From assembly GCF_003935375.1 (NCBI RefSeq), contig NZ_RHQM01000001.1, positions 124,001-188,000 of the forward strand: a stretch of DNA of 64,000 nucleotides. The letters are read 5' to 3'. Source of the stretch: Stutzerimonas xanthomarina (GTDB lineage Bacteria; Pseudomonadota; Gammaproteobacteria; Pseudomonadales; Pseudomonadaceae). The translations under genes were made by a program, and so were the position numbers. Shown here one piece after another: positions 1-8,169 of the stretch (positions are counted from its first letter, which is position 1; every line of letters begins with the position of its first letter). Below the pieces are notes generated by a model, which ran no database searches, had not been told where the DNA came from, and worked only from the letters and a program-made list of their open reading frames with translations.

Positions 1-608
1 AAGGTTTTGTCGCCCATGCCTGCCACGATGGCAACAGTGCACGCCAGGCGCTGGCGCAGCACCAGCCAGCCGCGGTGGTCCTGGACGTGATGCTGCCCGA
101 CGGCAGTGGCCTGGAGCTTCTCAAGCAACTGCGCAGTGAACATCCCGATCTGCCGGTGCTGATGCTGTCGGGTCGCGGCGAGCCGCTGGATCGGATTCTC
201 GGCCTCGAACTTGGCGCAGACGATTACCTGGCCAAGCCCTGCGACCCGCGCGAGCTCACCGCACGCCTACGTGCCGTGTTGCGCCGCAGCCAGCCGACCG
301 CGACGCCCAGCCAGGTCGAGTTCGGCGATCTCTGCTACAGCCCGGCACGCGGCGTGGCCAGCGTCGGCGGTCATGACGTCAGCCTGACGCTCTCCGAAGG
401 CCGCATCCTCGAAACGCTGCTCGCGCAACCGGGCGAGCCGATCGACAAGCAGACCCTTGCCCAGCACGCCCTGGGACGCAAGCTCACCCTCTACGACCGC
501 AGCCTCGACATGCACGTCAGCAACCTGCGGCGCAAGCTTGGTCCGCACGCCGACGGCAGCCCACGGATCGTCGCCCTGCGCAGTCGCGGCTATCTGTACG
601 CCGTCTGA
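1..608 (+). CDS. cpxR: CpxR-type response regulator, 5' truncated by window edge
   Basis: OmpR/CpxR-family transcription factor, cytoplasmic, partner of the kinase at 1252-2610. The reading frame is open from the first bases of the window, so the N-terminus is missing. Visible: the phospho-acceptor Asp in VLDVMLPDG, the receiver Lys in DDYLAKP, then a winged-helix DNA-binding domain with DRSLDMHVSNLRRKLG and the terminal RGYLYAV, very like E. coli CpxR. In P. aeruginosa the equivalent gene (PA3204, as I recall) controls envelope stress genes and mexAB-oprM. A GTAAA-type repeat that fits a CpxR site lies just downstream of the stop codon, suggesting control of the next gene. Identity as a CpxR-type regulator is secure; targets are inferred. 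Confidence 0.9.
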   Translation, partial: GFVAHACHDGNSARQALAQHQPAAVVLDVMLPDGSGLELLKQLRSEHPDLPVLMLSGRGEPLDRILGLELGADDYLAKPCDPRELTARLRAVLRRSQPTATPSQVEFGDLCYSPARGVASVGGHDVSLTLSEGRILETLLAQPGEPIDKQTLAQHALGRKLTLYDRSLDMHVSNLRRKLGPHADGSPRIVALRSRGYLYAV

Positions 609-613
609 TCGTC

Positions 614-629
614 TTTACCGAGGCTTTAC
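614..629 (-). promoter_or_regulatory. Candidate CpxR box
   Basis: Two direct TTTAC pentamers (614-618 and 625-629) separated by 6 bp; read on the minus strand this is GTAAA-N6-GTAAA. The known CpxR consensus is two GTAAA half sites separated by about 5 bp, with 4-8 accepted. The site sits 118 bp upstream of the Spy/CpxP-like gene and 5 bp after cpxR stops, where an operator for that gene would be expected. Binding is inferred. Confidence 0.6.
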
Positions 630-747
630 CCTGAGCTGACCGCCCTTGACCTTGCCCTGCGTAGACTGAACTCATCCGGTCACAGACCTGCCGCCAATGA
701 GCAACGCGTCGGTATGGCCGGTTTCCCTACACAGGAGAGTTTTCACC

Positions 748-1161
748 ATGCGCAAATCACTCGTAGCCCTACTGTTCGCCGCTGCCGTTCCGACCCTCGC
801 TTTCGCCATGCCTGGCGGCATGCACGACGGTCATCACGGCGGCAAGAACGCCCCGCACATGTTTCAGGACCTGGACCTGACAAAGGAACAGCAACGCGAA
901 ATGCGCAAGCTGATGGGCGAGCAGATGCGGCAGCGCCAGCAGATCACTCAGCGCTACCTCGACAAGCTGCCCGAAGCCGAGCGCAAGGCCATGCAGAACG
1001 ATCTCGACGCCAGCCGCGAGAAGACCCACCAGAGCATGCGCGCGCTGCTCAAGCCCGAGCAGCACAAGGCCTTCGACGAAAGCATGAAGAAGATGGAAGA
1101 AAAGCGCGCCGAACGTGCCGACTTCCTTAAATGGAAAGCGGACCGCGATCAGAAGAACTGA
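748..1161 (+). CDS. Spy/CpxP-family periplasmic protein
   Basis: 137-residue secreted protein. Residues 1-20 form a clear Sec signal peptide (MRKSLVALLFAAA, then AFA-MP). The mature part starts with a His-rich stretch (MHDGHHGG) and continues as charged alpha-helix containing the LTxxQ motif (DLTKEQQ) and a second degenerate copy (LKPEQH), the hallmark of the Spy/CpxP chaperone family. ATG at 748 is preceded by AGGAGA; an earlier in-frame ATG lacks a ribosome site and would bury the signal peptide. It lies between the Cpx regulator and kinase genes, so it is probably the feedback inhibitor or chaperone of that pathway. The His-rich segment could bind Cu or Zn, but that is a guess. Confidence 0.85.
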   Translation: MRKSLVALLFAAAVPTLAFAMPGGMHDGHHGGKNAPHMFQDLDLTKEQQREMRKLMGEQMRQRQQITQRYLDKLPEAERKAMQNDLDASREKTHQSMRALLKPEQHKAFDESMKKMEEKRAERADFLKWKADRDQKN

Positions 1162-1251
1162 TCTGCGCCCTTCCCGAAACCTGCCCGGCAGGCTCCGCCA
1201 AGCGTTCAGAACGCCGGTGGGAGCTGCCGGGCTTTGCCGTGGAGAGACCCA

Positions 1252-2610
1252 GTGCGATCACTGTTCTGGCGCATACTCGCAACCTTCTGGCTGGCCATTG
1301 CACTGGTTGCCGGTCTGGCCATGCTGCTCGGCCATGCGTTGAACCAGGACGCCTGGATTCTCGGCCGCCACCCGGCGCTGCAAGGTCTCGCCGAAACCTG
1401 GACCGAGGTCTACGAGCGCCAGGGCCCGCTGGCTGCACAGCGCCTGCTGGAACAGCACCGCCATCGTGCACGGGTCGATGTACAGGTGCTGGCGGAAAAC
1501 GGCCAACCGATCATCCGCGGCACCTTCCCCGCCCGCGCCGCCGCCTTCGAGGCGCGCCATCAGGATCGCGAGCGCCCACTACCCTGGCGACGCCTCACCG
1601 CCGATTACACCAGCCCGACCAGCGGTGAAACCTATCTGTTCATCTACCGCATTCCCTATCCCGAACTGCAGGCCTGGCATCGCGGCAGCCTGGCCTGGCC
1701 GCTCAGCGCGCTGGGCATCGCACTGGTGGTGCTCACCGGTTTCAGCCTGCTACTGACGCTGTCCATCACCCGCCCATTGGATCGCCTGCGCCGTGCCGTG
1801 CACGATCTGGGACAGACCAGCTATCAGCAGCAGTCCCTCGCCCGCCTGGCAACACGGCGCGACGAACTCGGCGTGCTGGCGAGCGATTTCAACCGCATGG
1901 GCGCACGGCTGCAGGCGCTGATCGGCAGTCAGCGCCAGTTATTGCGCGACGTATCCCATGAACTGCGCTCACCGCTGGCGCGCCTGCGCATTGCCCAGGC
2001 ACTGGCCGAGCGCGCCAGTCCGAGCGAACGCGAAGTGATCTGGCCGCGACTGGCAAAGGAATGCGATCGACTGGAAGCGTTGATCAGCGAGATTCTTGAA
2101 CTCTCGCGCCTGGATGCGGAACCCGGCACGATAACGGCCGTCGACCTGCCAGCGATGTTCGAACAACTGGAGGACAACGCCCGGATCGTCGCGCCCGCTC
2201 AGCGTATCGACAGCCGGGTCGAGCCAGGCCTGGCATTCACTGGCTGGACGGAAATGCTCGAACGTGCGCTGGACAATCTGTTGCGCAACGCCCTGCGCTT
2301 CAACCCCGAGGGCGTGCCTGTAGAGCTGCGCGCGCAGCGCGACGGTGACGAGCTGGTACTGAGTGTGCGCGACCACGGGCTAGGAGTCGCCGACGAACAC
2401 CTGCCGCAACTGAGCCAACCCTTCTTCCGAGCGCCAGGACAAACGGCAGCCGGGCATGGCCTCGGATTGGCCATCGCCCGCCGTGCGGCCGAGCGCCACG
2501 GTGGGCAGCTGCAGCTGGCTAACCACCCCGATGGCGGCTTTATCGCGAGCCTGCGTCTGCCGTTGGCAAACGCAGCAAGCACGGTGTCAGAAATTCAGGC
2601 CCATCACTGA
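1252..2610 (+). CDS. cpxA: CpxA-type sensor histidine kinase
   Basis: 452-residue inner-membrane sensor kinase that would phosphorylate the upstream regulator. It has a first transmembrane segment (about residues 5-28), a periplasmic sensor of about 115 residues, a second transmembrane segment (about 145-170), HAMP, the H box DVSHELRSPLARL with His near 236, the N box LLRNALRFNP, and glycine boxes DHGLGV and GHGLGLAIA. I chose the GTG at 1252 (start RSLFWRILATF) because GGAGAG lies about 6 bp upstream; a TTG 18 bp earlier is the alternative. The last 7 bp overlap the convergent nitroreductase gene. Order regulator, Spy-like, kinase matches P. aeruginosa PA3204-PA3206. Confidence 0.9.
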   Translation: MRSLFWRILATFWLAIALVAGLAMLLGHALNQDAWILGRHPALQGLAETWTEVYERQGPLAAQRLLEQHRHRARVDVQVLAENGQPIIRGTFPARAAAFEARHQDRERPLPWRRLTADYTSPTSGETYLFIYRIPYPELQAWHRGSLAWPLSALGIALVVLTGFSLLLTLSITRPLDRLRRAVHDLGQTSYQQQSLARLATRRDELGVLASDFNRMGARLQALIGSQRQLLRDVSHELRSPLARLRIAQALAERASPSEREVIWPRLAKECDRLEALISEILELSRLDAEPGTITAVDLPAMFEQLEDNARIVAPAQRIDSRVEPGLAFTGWTEMLERALDNLLRNALRFNPEGVPVELRAQRDGDELVLSVRDHGLGVADEHLPQLSQPFFRAPGQTAAGHGLGLAIARRAAERHGGQLQLANHPDGGFIASLRLPLANAASTVSEIQAHH

Positions 2611-3167
2611 CCGTTCCAGGCGCTGACGAAAGCCTCGGGCTCGAGCACCGGAGCGCTACGGATGCGGCCCTCCGGCGTGCCCAGGTACAGGAAGCCCAGC
2701 AGACGTTCCTGCTCGGCCAGGCCCAGCCCCTTCATTACATGCGGGTCATAGGCGAACTCACCGGTGCGCCACACCGCGCCAATCCCCTGAGCATGGGCGG
2801 CCAACAGCAGACCATGCGCCGCGCAGCCGGCAGCCAGCACCTGTTCGCCTTCCGGGACTTTCGGGTGCGCCTTCGGACTGGCGATCACCACGATCAACAT
2901 CGGCGCACGCAGCGGCATGTTGCGCGCCTTCTGCAGCGCTTCGTCCGAGGCATCGGTCTGCCGGGCCTGCAGGGCGTCGGCAAACAGCTCACCGAGCTTG
3001 CCGCGCGCATCGCCCTCGACGATCAGGAAGCGCCAGGGGTGCAATTGGCCGTGATCCGGCGCACGCAAGGCTGCACGAAAAAGCAGATCGAGTTGATCGG
3101 CATCGGGTGCCGGCTCGCATAGGCGAGTGACAGATACGCGGTTGAGCAACAGGTCCAGAGCGTCCAT
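2604..3167 (-). CDS. YdjA-like nitroreductase
   Basis: 187-residue FMN-dependent oxidoreductase of the nitroreductase fold, probably a cytoplasmic homodimer using NAD(P)H. Visible family features: the N-terminal RVSVTRLCEPAPD (FMN phosphate-binding arginines), APDHGQLHPWRFLIVEG, GCAAHGLLLAAHAQGIGAVW and GFLYLGTPEG. The length agrees with E. coli YdjA (183). The natural substrate of this group is unknown, so only the chemistry can be stated. GGAGG lies about 6 bp upstream of the start. It ends tail-to-tail with cpxA (7-bp overlap) and its promoter region holds one copy of the 147-bp repeat. Confidence 0.85.
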   Translation of the reverse strand: MDALDLLLNRVSVTRLCEPAPDADQLDLLFRAALRAPDHGQLHPWRFLIVEGDARGKLGELFADALQARQTDASDEALQKARNMPLRAPMLIVVIASPKAHPKVPEGEQVLAAGCAAHGLLLAAHAQGIGAVWRTGEFAYDPHVMKGLGLAEQERLLGFLYLGTPEGRIRSAPVLEPEAFVSAWNGQ

Positions 3168-3273
3168 CCATTACCTCCTGAAAGGGTCGGACATTCTAGA
3201 GGGTGTTGGCGACGTACCGCGAGTGATGGCCGGCCGACAGCGCAAACAACGCGCCGGCCGGCGCTGGTGGCCC

Positions 3274-3421
3274 GTGCAGTGAGTTGGTTGAGGCAAGTTC
3301 GGACGAACATGGATCCGAGACAAGGCGCTGCGACGAGTCATAGCGGGCTTATGGCAAGGAGCAGCAACACAGTATCGGGGCCATGTTCGTCCGAAATTGA
3401 CCAACCGAACTTACCAAACAG
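3274..3421 (+). repeat. MITE-like interspersed repeat, copy A
   Basis: 148-bp non-coding element about 90% identical to the reverse complement of 9612-9757. The match begins at GTGCAGTGAGTTGG and stops sharply after TTACCAAACAG; flanking bases are unrelated. This copy carries a perfect 15-bp internal inverted repeat (3298-3312 with 3381-3395, TTCGGACGAACATGG) and outer arms that are partly complementary, so the whole element can fold into a long hairpin. No coding potential is shared between copies. It occupies the gap between the cysteine-cluster gene and the nitroreductase. Class unknown: MITE or an extended REP-like element. Confidence 0.85.
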
Positions 3422-3430
3422 CCCACCAGG

Positions 3431-3802
3431 TCAAGCCACCCGATCCGGCGAGAGCTGCGGCTGCAGCGGCGGCACCAGCGGTGGCAGGCCGTGCGCCGCC
3501 CGCGCCGCGTCGCAATGCGCATTGTGCTCGCCGTTCTCCCAGGACGCCTCGAATTCGCGGCAGGTGCTCGAACGCTGCTCGTACATGCTGCAGCGCACGC
3601 CGCAACCGACATCGCCCAGCAGTCCGACGCAGCGCGCAGGTTTGCTCTCGGTGCCGAGCATGGCCACATGGAACGGCGAAACCTGAACCGTCAGCTGGTC
3701 CGGCACCGCACCGCCGGCAGAAACGCATTCACCAAAATAGAAGGACACACGAAAGTACGCGCAGCAGGCGCCGCACGTGAGGCAGGGATTGTCGATTGAC
3801 AT
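3431..3802 (-). CDS. YkgJ-family cysteine-cluster protein
   Basis: 123-residue protein of the YkgJ/CxxCxxCC family (putative zinc- or iron-chelating). The N-terminal CLTCGACC and the later CVGLLGDVGCGVRCSMYEQRS with a distal CREF give the conserved metal-binding cysteines. Function is not established for the family. The chosen ATG gives the usual family N-terminus although no good ribosome site precedes it. It is divergent from trkH (about 190 bp between starts) and its stop lies 10 bp from repeat copy A. Confidence 0.85.
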   Translation of the reverse strand: MSIDNPCLTCGACCAYFRVSFYFGECVSAGGAVPDQLTVQVSPFHVAMLGTESKPARCVGLLGDVGCGVRCSMYEQRSSTCREFEASWENGEHNAHCDAARAAHGLPPLVPPLQPQLSPDRVA

Positions 3803-3927
3803 GGAAGGTGAACACCCAGAGACCGGAAATGGGCCGGCGCCCGGGCGGCTATTCTATTCATGGCGCTGCGCTTGGGAAGAGGCTCCACGGCTGCCGAGAA
3901 AACATTTTTCTACCAGCCGTCGGGCGG

Positions 3928-3955
3928 TTTACTGGCGGAGCGACGCGAGTAGAAT
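3928..3955 (+). promoter_or_regulatory. Candidate sigma-70 promoter for trkH
   Basis: TTTACT (3928-3933), a 16-bp spacer and TAGAAT (3950-3955) make a reasonable -35/-10 pair; transcription would start about 30 bp before the trkH ATG. Inferred from sequence only. Confidence 0.45.
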
Positions 3956-3990
3956 GTCCGCCCTCTTTCACCGTGCCGAGCACCCTCTAC

Positions 3991-5442
3991 ATGGCCCTGC
4001 CGACCTTACGCATCATCGGTTTCATTCTCGGCATTTTCCTGATCACCCTGGCCGTCAGCATGATCATTCCGATGCTGACCCTGCTGGCATTCGAACGCAC
4101 CGATGACCTGCAGGCATTCATCTGGGGCAGCCTGATCACCTTTTCCTGCGGCTTCGCCCTTGTCGCACCGGGTAGACCGGCCAACACCAACCTGCGGCCG
4201 CGCGACATGTACTTCCTGACCACGATCAGCTGGGTGGTGGTCTGCTGTTTCGCCGCCTTGCCGCTGATGCTGATCCAGCACATCAGCTATTCGGACGCCT
4301 TCTTCGAAACCATGTCCGGTATCACCACCACTGGCGCCACCGTGCTCTCGGGACTGGATAGCGCATCGCCCGGGCTGCTGATGTGGCGCTCGCTGCTGCA
4401 CTGGCTGGGTGGCATCGGCTTCATCGGCATGGCGATCGCGATTCTGCCGCTGCTGCGAGTCGGTGGCATGAGGCTGTTCCAGACCGAGTCCTCGGACTGG
4501 TCGGAGAAGGTGATGCCGCGCTCGCACGTGGCCGGGCAGTACCTGCTGGTCATCTACGTGACGTTTACCGTCGCCGCGTTTCTGGCCTTCCTGTTGACCG
4601 GCATGAGCATGTTCGATGCCATCAACCATGCGATGTCGACCGTCGCCACTGGCGGCTTTTCCACCTCCGATGCATCGATGGGCAAGTTCGGGCCGTCCGC
4701 GCACTGGGTCGCGGTATTCTTCATGCTGCTCGGCAGTCTGCCGTTCACCCTTTACGTGATGACGCTGCGAGGCCATCGCACGGCGCTGCTCAAGGATCAG
4801 CAGGTGCGAGGCTTCGTCCTGATGCTCACCATCACCAGCGTGCTGTTCAGCGGCTGGTATTGGCTGAACAATGACATTCCGGCGCTGGATGCACTGCGCA
4901 TCGTGACCTTCAGCGTGGTTTCCGTGGTTACCACGACCGGTTTCGCGGTGGATGACTACACCCAGTGGGGCGGTTTCGCCGTCATGGCATTCTTCTACCT
5001 GACCTTCGTCGGCGGCTGCTCGGGCTCGACGTCAGGCGGGCTGAAGATGTTCCGCTTCCAGGTGGCCTACTCGCTGCTACGCGCCAACTTCAAGCAGCTG
5101 ATTCACCCCCGCGCGGTAATCCGCCAGCAGTACAACGGGCACAATCTGGACGAAGAAATCGTTCGCTCGATCCTGACCTTTTCCTTCTTCATCACCATGA
5201 CCATCGGCGTGCTGGCGCTGTGCCTGGCGCTCCTCGGCCTCGACCCGATCACCGCGCTCACGGGCGCGGCGACCGCGGTCTGCAACGTCGGCCCGGGGCT
5301 GGGCGAGATCATCGGGCCAGCCGGCAACTTCTCCACACTGCCCGACACGGCAAAATGGCTGCTGTCGATCGGCATGCTACTGGGACGCCTGGAGATCATC
5401 ACGGTGCTGGTGCTGCTGACCCCGGCCTTCTGGCGCCACTGA
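3991..5442 (+). CDS. trkH: TrkH-family potassium uptake protein
   Basis: 483-residue inner-membrane K+ transporter subunit working with the NAD-binding TrkA protein. The sequence is almost wholly hydrophobic and carries the four selectivity-filter loops of the Trk/Ktr superfamily: SGITTTGATV, STVATGGFST, SVVTTTGFA and AVCNVGPGLGE, each with the conserved glycine. FVGGCSGSTSGGLKMFRF is the TrkH signature between filter loops three and four. The ATG at 3991 gives the typical N-terminus (MALPTLRIIGFILG); the open frame extends upstream but without membrane-protein character. It converges on the DUF808 gene with one base between stop codons. Family assignment is secure. Confidence 0.95.
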   Translation: MALPTLRIIGFILGIFLITLAVSMIIPMLTLLAFERTDDLQAFIWGSLITFSCGFALVAPGRPANTNLRPRDMYFLTTISWVVVCCFAALPLMLIQHISYSDAFFETMSGITTTGATVLSGLDSASPGLLMWRSLLHWLGGIGFIGMAIAILPLLRVGGMRLFQTESSDWSEKVMPRSHVAGQYLLVIYVTFTVAAFLAFLLTGMSMFDAINHAMSTVATGGFSTSDASMGKFGPSAHWVAVFFMLLGSLPFTLYVMTLRGHRTALLKDQQVRGFVLMLTITSVLFSGWYWLNNDIPALDALRIVTFSVVSVVTTTGFAVDDYTQWGGFAVMAFFYLTFVGGCSGSTSGGLKMFRFQVAYSLLRANFKQLIHPRAVIRQQYNGHNLDEEIVRSILTFSFFITMTIGVLALCLALLGLDPITALTGAATAVCNVGPGLGEIIGPAGNFSTLPDTAKWLLSIGMLLGRLEIITVLVLLTPAFWRH

Positions 5443-5443
5443 C

Positions 5444-6385
5444 TCAGGCCGCGGCGCCGGAGCCGCGCTTGAACAGCCGGCCGCCAAGCGTAACCAACGC
5501 CAATACCACGCCGCCGGCGACGATGCCGAATGCGGCGTCGAGCAGCGTCGGCAACAGGCCGCCGAGTACCGCTCCGATATAGGGCAGTCCGAGCGCTTCG
5601 TGGGTGCTGTTCTCGATGAAATGATGCACGGCGCGAATGCCGTGGGTGAGGATGCCGCCGCCCACCATGAACATCGCCGCGGTGCCGATGACCGACAGCG
5701 ACTTCATCAGCCACGGCGCGACGCTCAGAATGCCGCGCCCGATGGCGCTGGCCACACCGCTGGCCCGCTTGCTCAGGGCCAGACCAAGATCGTCGAGCTT
5801 GACGATGGCGGCTACCAGCCCGTAGACGCCTATCGTCATCAGGATGGCGATGCCCACCAGAACCATGACCTGCTGACTGAACGACGCGGCCGCGACCGTG
5901 CCGAGGGTGATGGCGATGATTTCGGCGGAGAGGATGAAGTCGGTACGCACCGCGCCGCTGATCTTTTTCTTCTCGAACGCCACCATGTCCACGGACGGGT
6001 CGGCGAGCGCCTTCACCATCTCCGCGTGATCGCTGTCATTGCTATGAAGAAAGCGGTGCGCCAGCTTCTCGAACCCCTCGTAACAGAGAAACGCGCCACC
6101 GAGCATCAACAGCGGTGTGATTGCCCAGGGCAGAAAGGCACTGATCAGCAGCGCAGCGGGGACCAGGATCGCCTTGTTGCGAAACGAGCCCTTGGCCACT
6201 GCCCACACCACAGGCAGTTCCCGGTCGGCATTCACCCCGGTCACCTGCTGCGCATTGAGTGCCAGATCGTCGCCCAATACGCCAGCGGTCTTCTTGGCCG
6301 CCACCTTGGTCATGAGCGAGACGTCGTCGAGTACGGTCGCAATATCGTCTATTAACGCGAGCAGGCTGGTGGCCAATTGGGTCAC
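5444..6385 (-). CDS. DUF808 (YedI-like) inner-membrane protein
   Basis: 313-residue polytopic membrane protein of the DUF808/YedI family. Typical features are the N-terminal [35 protein letters not shown], the central [15 protein letters not shown] segment and several membrane spans in the C-terminal half ([13 protein letters not shown] and [14 protein letters not shown]). No biochemical function is known for the family. Its start is 70 bp from the end of the AraC-type regulator gene upstream on the same strand, so the two could be co-transcribed. Confidence 0.85.
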   Translation of the reverse strand: MTQLATSLLALIDDIATVLDDVSLMTKVAAKKTAGVLGDDLALNAQQVTGVNADRELPVVWAVAKGSFRNKAILVPAALLISAFLPWAITPLLMLGGAFLCYEGFEKLAHRFLHSNDSDHAEMVKALADPSVDMVAFEKKKISGAVRTDFILSAEIIAITLGTVAAASFSQQVMVLVGIAILMTIGVYGLVAAIVKLDDLGLALSKRASGVASAIGRGILSVAPWLMKSLSVIGTAAMFMVGGGILTHGIRAVHHFIENSTHEALGLPYIGAVLGGLLPTLLDAAFGIVAGGVVLALVTLGGRLFKRGSGAAA

Positions 6386-6455
6386 TCCATCATGGAAAAG
6401 CGCATATAAGTAACCGATCTTCTCTAGCTAAGGCTATGTGGGCTTTCACAGGTTC

Positions 6456-7469
6456 CTACTGGCGTGAGCGCGCGGCCAGACGGTATTCACCGGGCGTGAC
6501 GCCGAACCAGCGCTTGAACGCCCGGTAGAAATTGCTCGGATCGGCGAAGCCAAGCAGATAGGCGATTTCCAGCGGCGCCAGGTCCGGCTGGGCGAGGTGC
6601 TGCACCGCCAGATCGCGACGCGTATCGTCGAGCAATTGCTGGAAGCTGCTGCCCTCCTCCTGCAGACGCCGTTGCAGGGTGCGCTCCGACAGGCAAAGCG
6701 CCTGCGCCACGACTTCGCGCCTGGGCTCGCCCTGCGGCAGCAATCGACAGAGTATCTGCCGCGCGCGATGCATAACTTTGCTGTCGGAGAAGCGCGAGAG
6801 GTACTCACCGGCGAAACGATCATGCAATTGCGCCAGCGCTTCGTTGGCGGTCGGCAAAGGCATTTCCACATCCTCTTCGCGAAACAGCAACGCGTAGCGA
6901 GGCGCGTCGAAGCGCAAAGGCGCCTGGAACAGCTGCCGATAGGGCACAAGATCATCCGGCGGTTGGCCCTGAAAGCTGACTTCCAGCGGCAGCAACGGCG
7001 TTCCGGTGAGCCAGCGGCAGAATGTCAGGCAACCTGCCAGGGAGCCTTCGGCACTTTGCCTAGCTGGCGGCAAGCGGTCGCCGATTATCGTCAGACTCAA
7101 CCGATAGCCCTGTGCGCAGGGCTGGAAATCCAGATCGGCACCCTCGGCGATGATCCGCTGGTAGCGCACCAATCTGGCGAAGCCTTCCTTGAGATTGCGG
7201 CTGGACATCAGTGCATAACCGACCACGTTCAGTGCAGCCGGCCGCGCCTGGCGCGCCATATTCAGGCCAATCGCGGGGTCACCGGAAACCACCACAGCGC
7301 TTTGCCACAGGCGCGTCATGTCGTCCTGAGCAAAGCGCGCGTCAGGATCGCTCAAGGCGGCATAGTCCAGATGCAGCTCAATGAACAACTGGCGGCAATC
7401 GATCCCGGCGGATTCCAGGGCCTGGACGATACCGAGCGCCCAGCTCGAGGAAGTGGTGCGTTCGGTCAT
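6456..7469 (-). CDS. AraC-family transcriptional regulator (OruR/ArgR-like)
   Basis: 337-residue regulator. The N-terminal two thirds match the arabinose-binding-like domain of the OruR/OliR group (GIDCRQLFIEL, QDDMTRLWQSAV, MSSRNLKEGFARLVRY). The C-terminal 100 residues are an AraC DNA-binding domain with two helix-turn-helix units (LCLSERTLQRRLQEEG and YLLGFADPSNFYRAFKRWFG). I took the ATG at 7469 (MTERTTSSS); the frame is open a further 75 bp upstream and the ribosome site is weak, so the start is uncertain. It is divergent from the Mpo1-like gene. Ligand and targets are unknown; in P. aeruginosa a similar regulator sits near cyaB, as I recall. Confidence 0.85.
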   Translation of the reverse strand: MTERTTSSSWALGIVQALESAGIDCRQLFIELHLDYAALSDPDARFAQDDMTRLWQSAVVVSGDPAIGLNMARQARPAALNVVGYALMSSRNLKEGFARLVRYQRIIAEGADLDFQPCAQGYRLSLTIIGDRLPPARQSAEGSLAGCLTFCRWLTGTPLLPLEVSFQGQPPDDLVPYRQLFQAPLRFDAPRYALLFREEDVEMPLPTANEALAQLHDRFAGEYLSRFSDSKVMHRARQILCRLLPQGEPRREVVAQALCLSERTLQRRLQEEGSSFQQLLDDTRRDLAVQHLAQPDLAPLEIAYLLGFADPSNFYRAFKRWFGVTPGEYRLAARSRQ

Positions 7470-7594
7470 GGGGTTTTCTTGTTCTTCGATAGGTGGGGCA
7501 GCTGCGCCCAAGGCTACTAAACTGGCCCTGATTGTCACTGACACGCAAGGTTAGCGATGACTAGTCTGTGCGCGACAATAACAGGAGGTACGCC

Positions 7595-7912
7595 ATGAGT
7601 ACGCAAACCGCCGAACGCTTCAGCCGCTTTGCCGATTTCTATCCGTTCTATCTCGCCGAGCACAGCAACCCCACCTGCCGTCGCCTGCACTTCGTCGGTA
7701 GCCTGCTGGTGTTGGGCATACTTGGCTACGCACTCTTTACTCAGCAGTGGCTCTGGTTGCTGGCGATGCCGGTGGCCGGTTATGGCTTCGCCTGGGTCGG
7801 CCACTTCATCTTCGAGAAGAACCGGCCGGCGACATTCCAGTATCCGCTCTACAGCTTTCTCGGCGATTGGGTGATGTTCAAGGACATGCTGACGGGCCGG
7901 ATTCGCTTCTGA
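7595..7912 (+). CDS. Mpo1-like (DUF962) membrane protein
   Basis: 105-residue membrane protein of the Mpo1/YGL010w-like family. Yeast Mpo1 is an iron-dependent dioxygenase in 2-hydroxy fatty acid (phytosphingosine) breakdown; the bacterial role is unknown. Conserved histidines are present (YLAEHSNPTCRRLHFVGS and AWVGHFIFEKNRPATFQYP), with two hydrophobic spans (about residues 33-52 and 53-70). AGGAGG stands 6 bp before the ATG at 7595. An AATAACAG element directly upstream of that ribosome site resembles a Crc/Hfq catabolite motif. Confidence 0.8.
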   Translation: MSTQTAERFSRFADFYPFYLAEHSNPTCRRLHFVGSLLVLGILGYALFTQQWLWLLAMPVAGYGFAWVGHFIFEKNRPATFQYPLYSFLGDWVMFKDMLTGRIRF

Positions 7913-8169
7913 GCCTGATGACAGCGGCTATCCGACCGGTGCCATCATTGTTTTCATCCTCTGGTTTGGCGATGCGCCGTTGCTTGGTTATGATCTGACG
8001 GCTTTCGCGCGGGCCGGCCATCGCCGAGCTGGCCCCGTGATCGCGAGACTGTCGCTGATGTGCTCGAAAGCTGTCGTCTTCGCAGGGTGACCCGACGATC
8101 GAGCCTGGCGTCAGTCTGCAAGGCGCGAGAGAACGGCGTCGAAAAAACTACCAGGGATCGTACGCACAC

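Noticed and set aside
4006-4776. 256-codon open frame antisense to trkH
   Set aside because: His/Gln/Arg-rich shadow with no ribosome site or domain.
7913-8169. Search for a Vfr/CRP site or tRNA in the gap before cyaB
   Set aside because: No TGTGA-N6-TCACA-like palindrome and no cloverleaf is visible.
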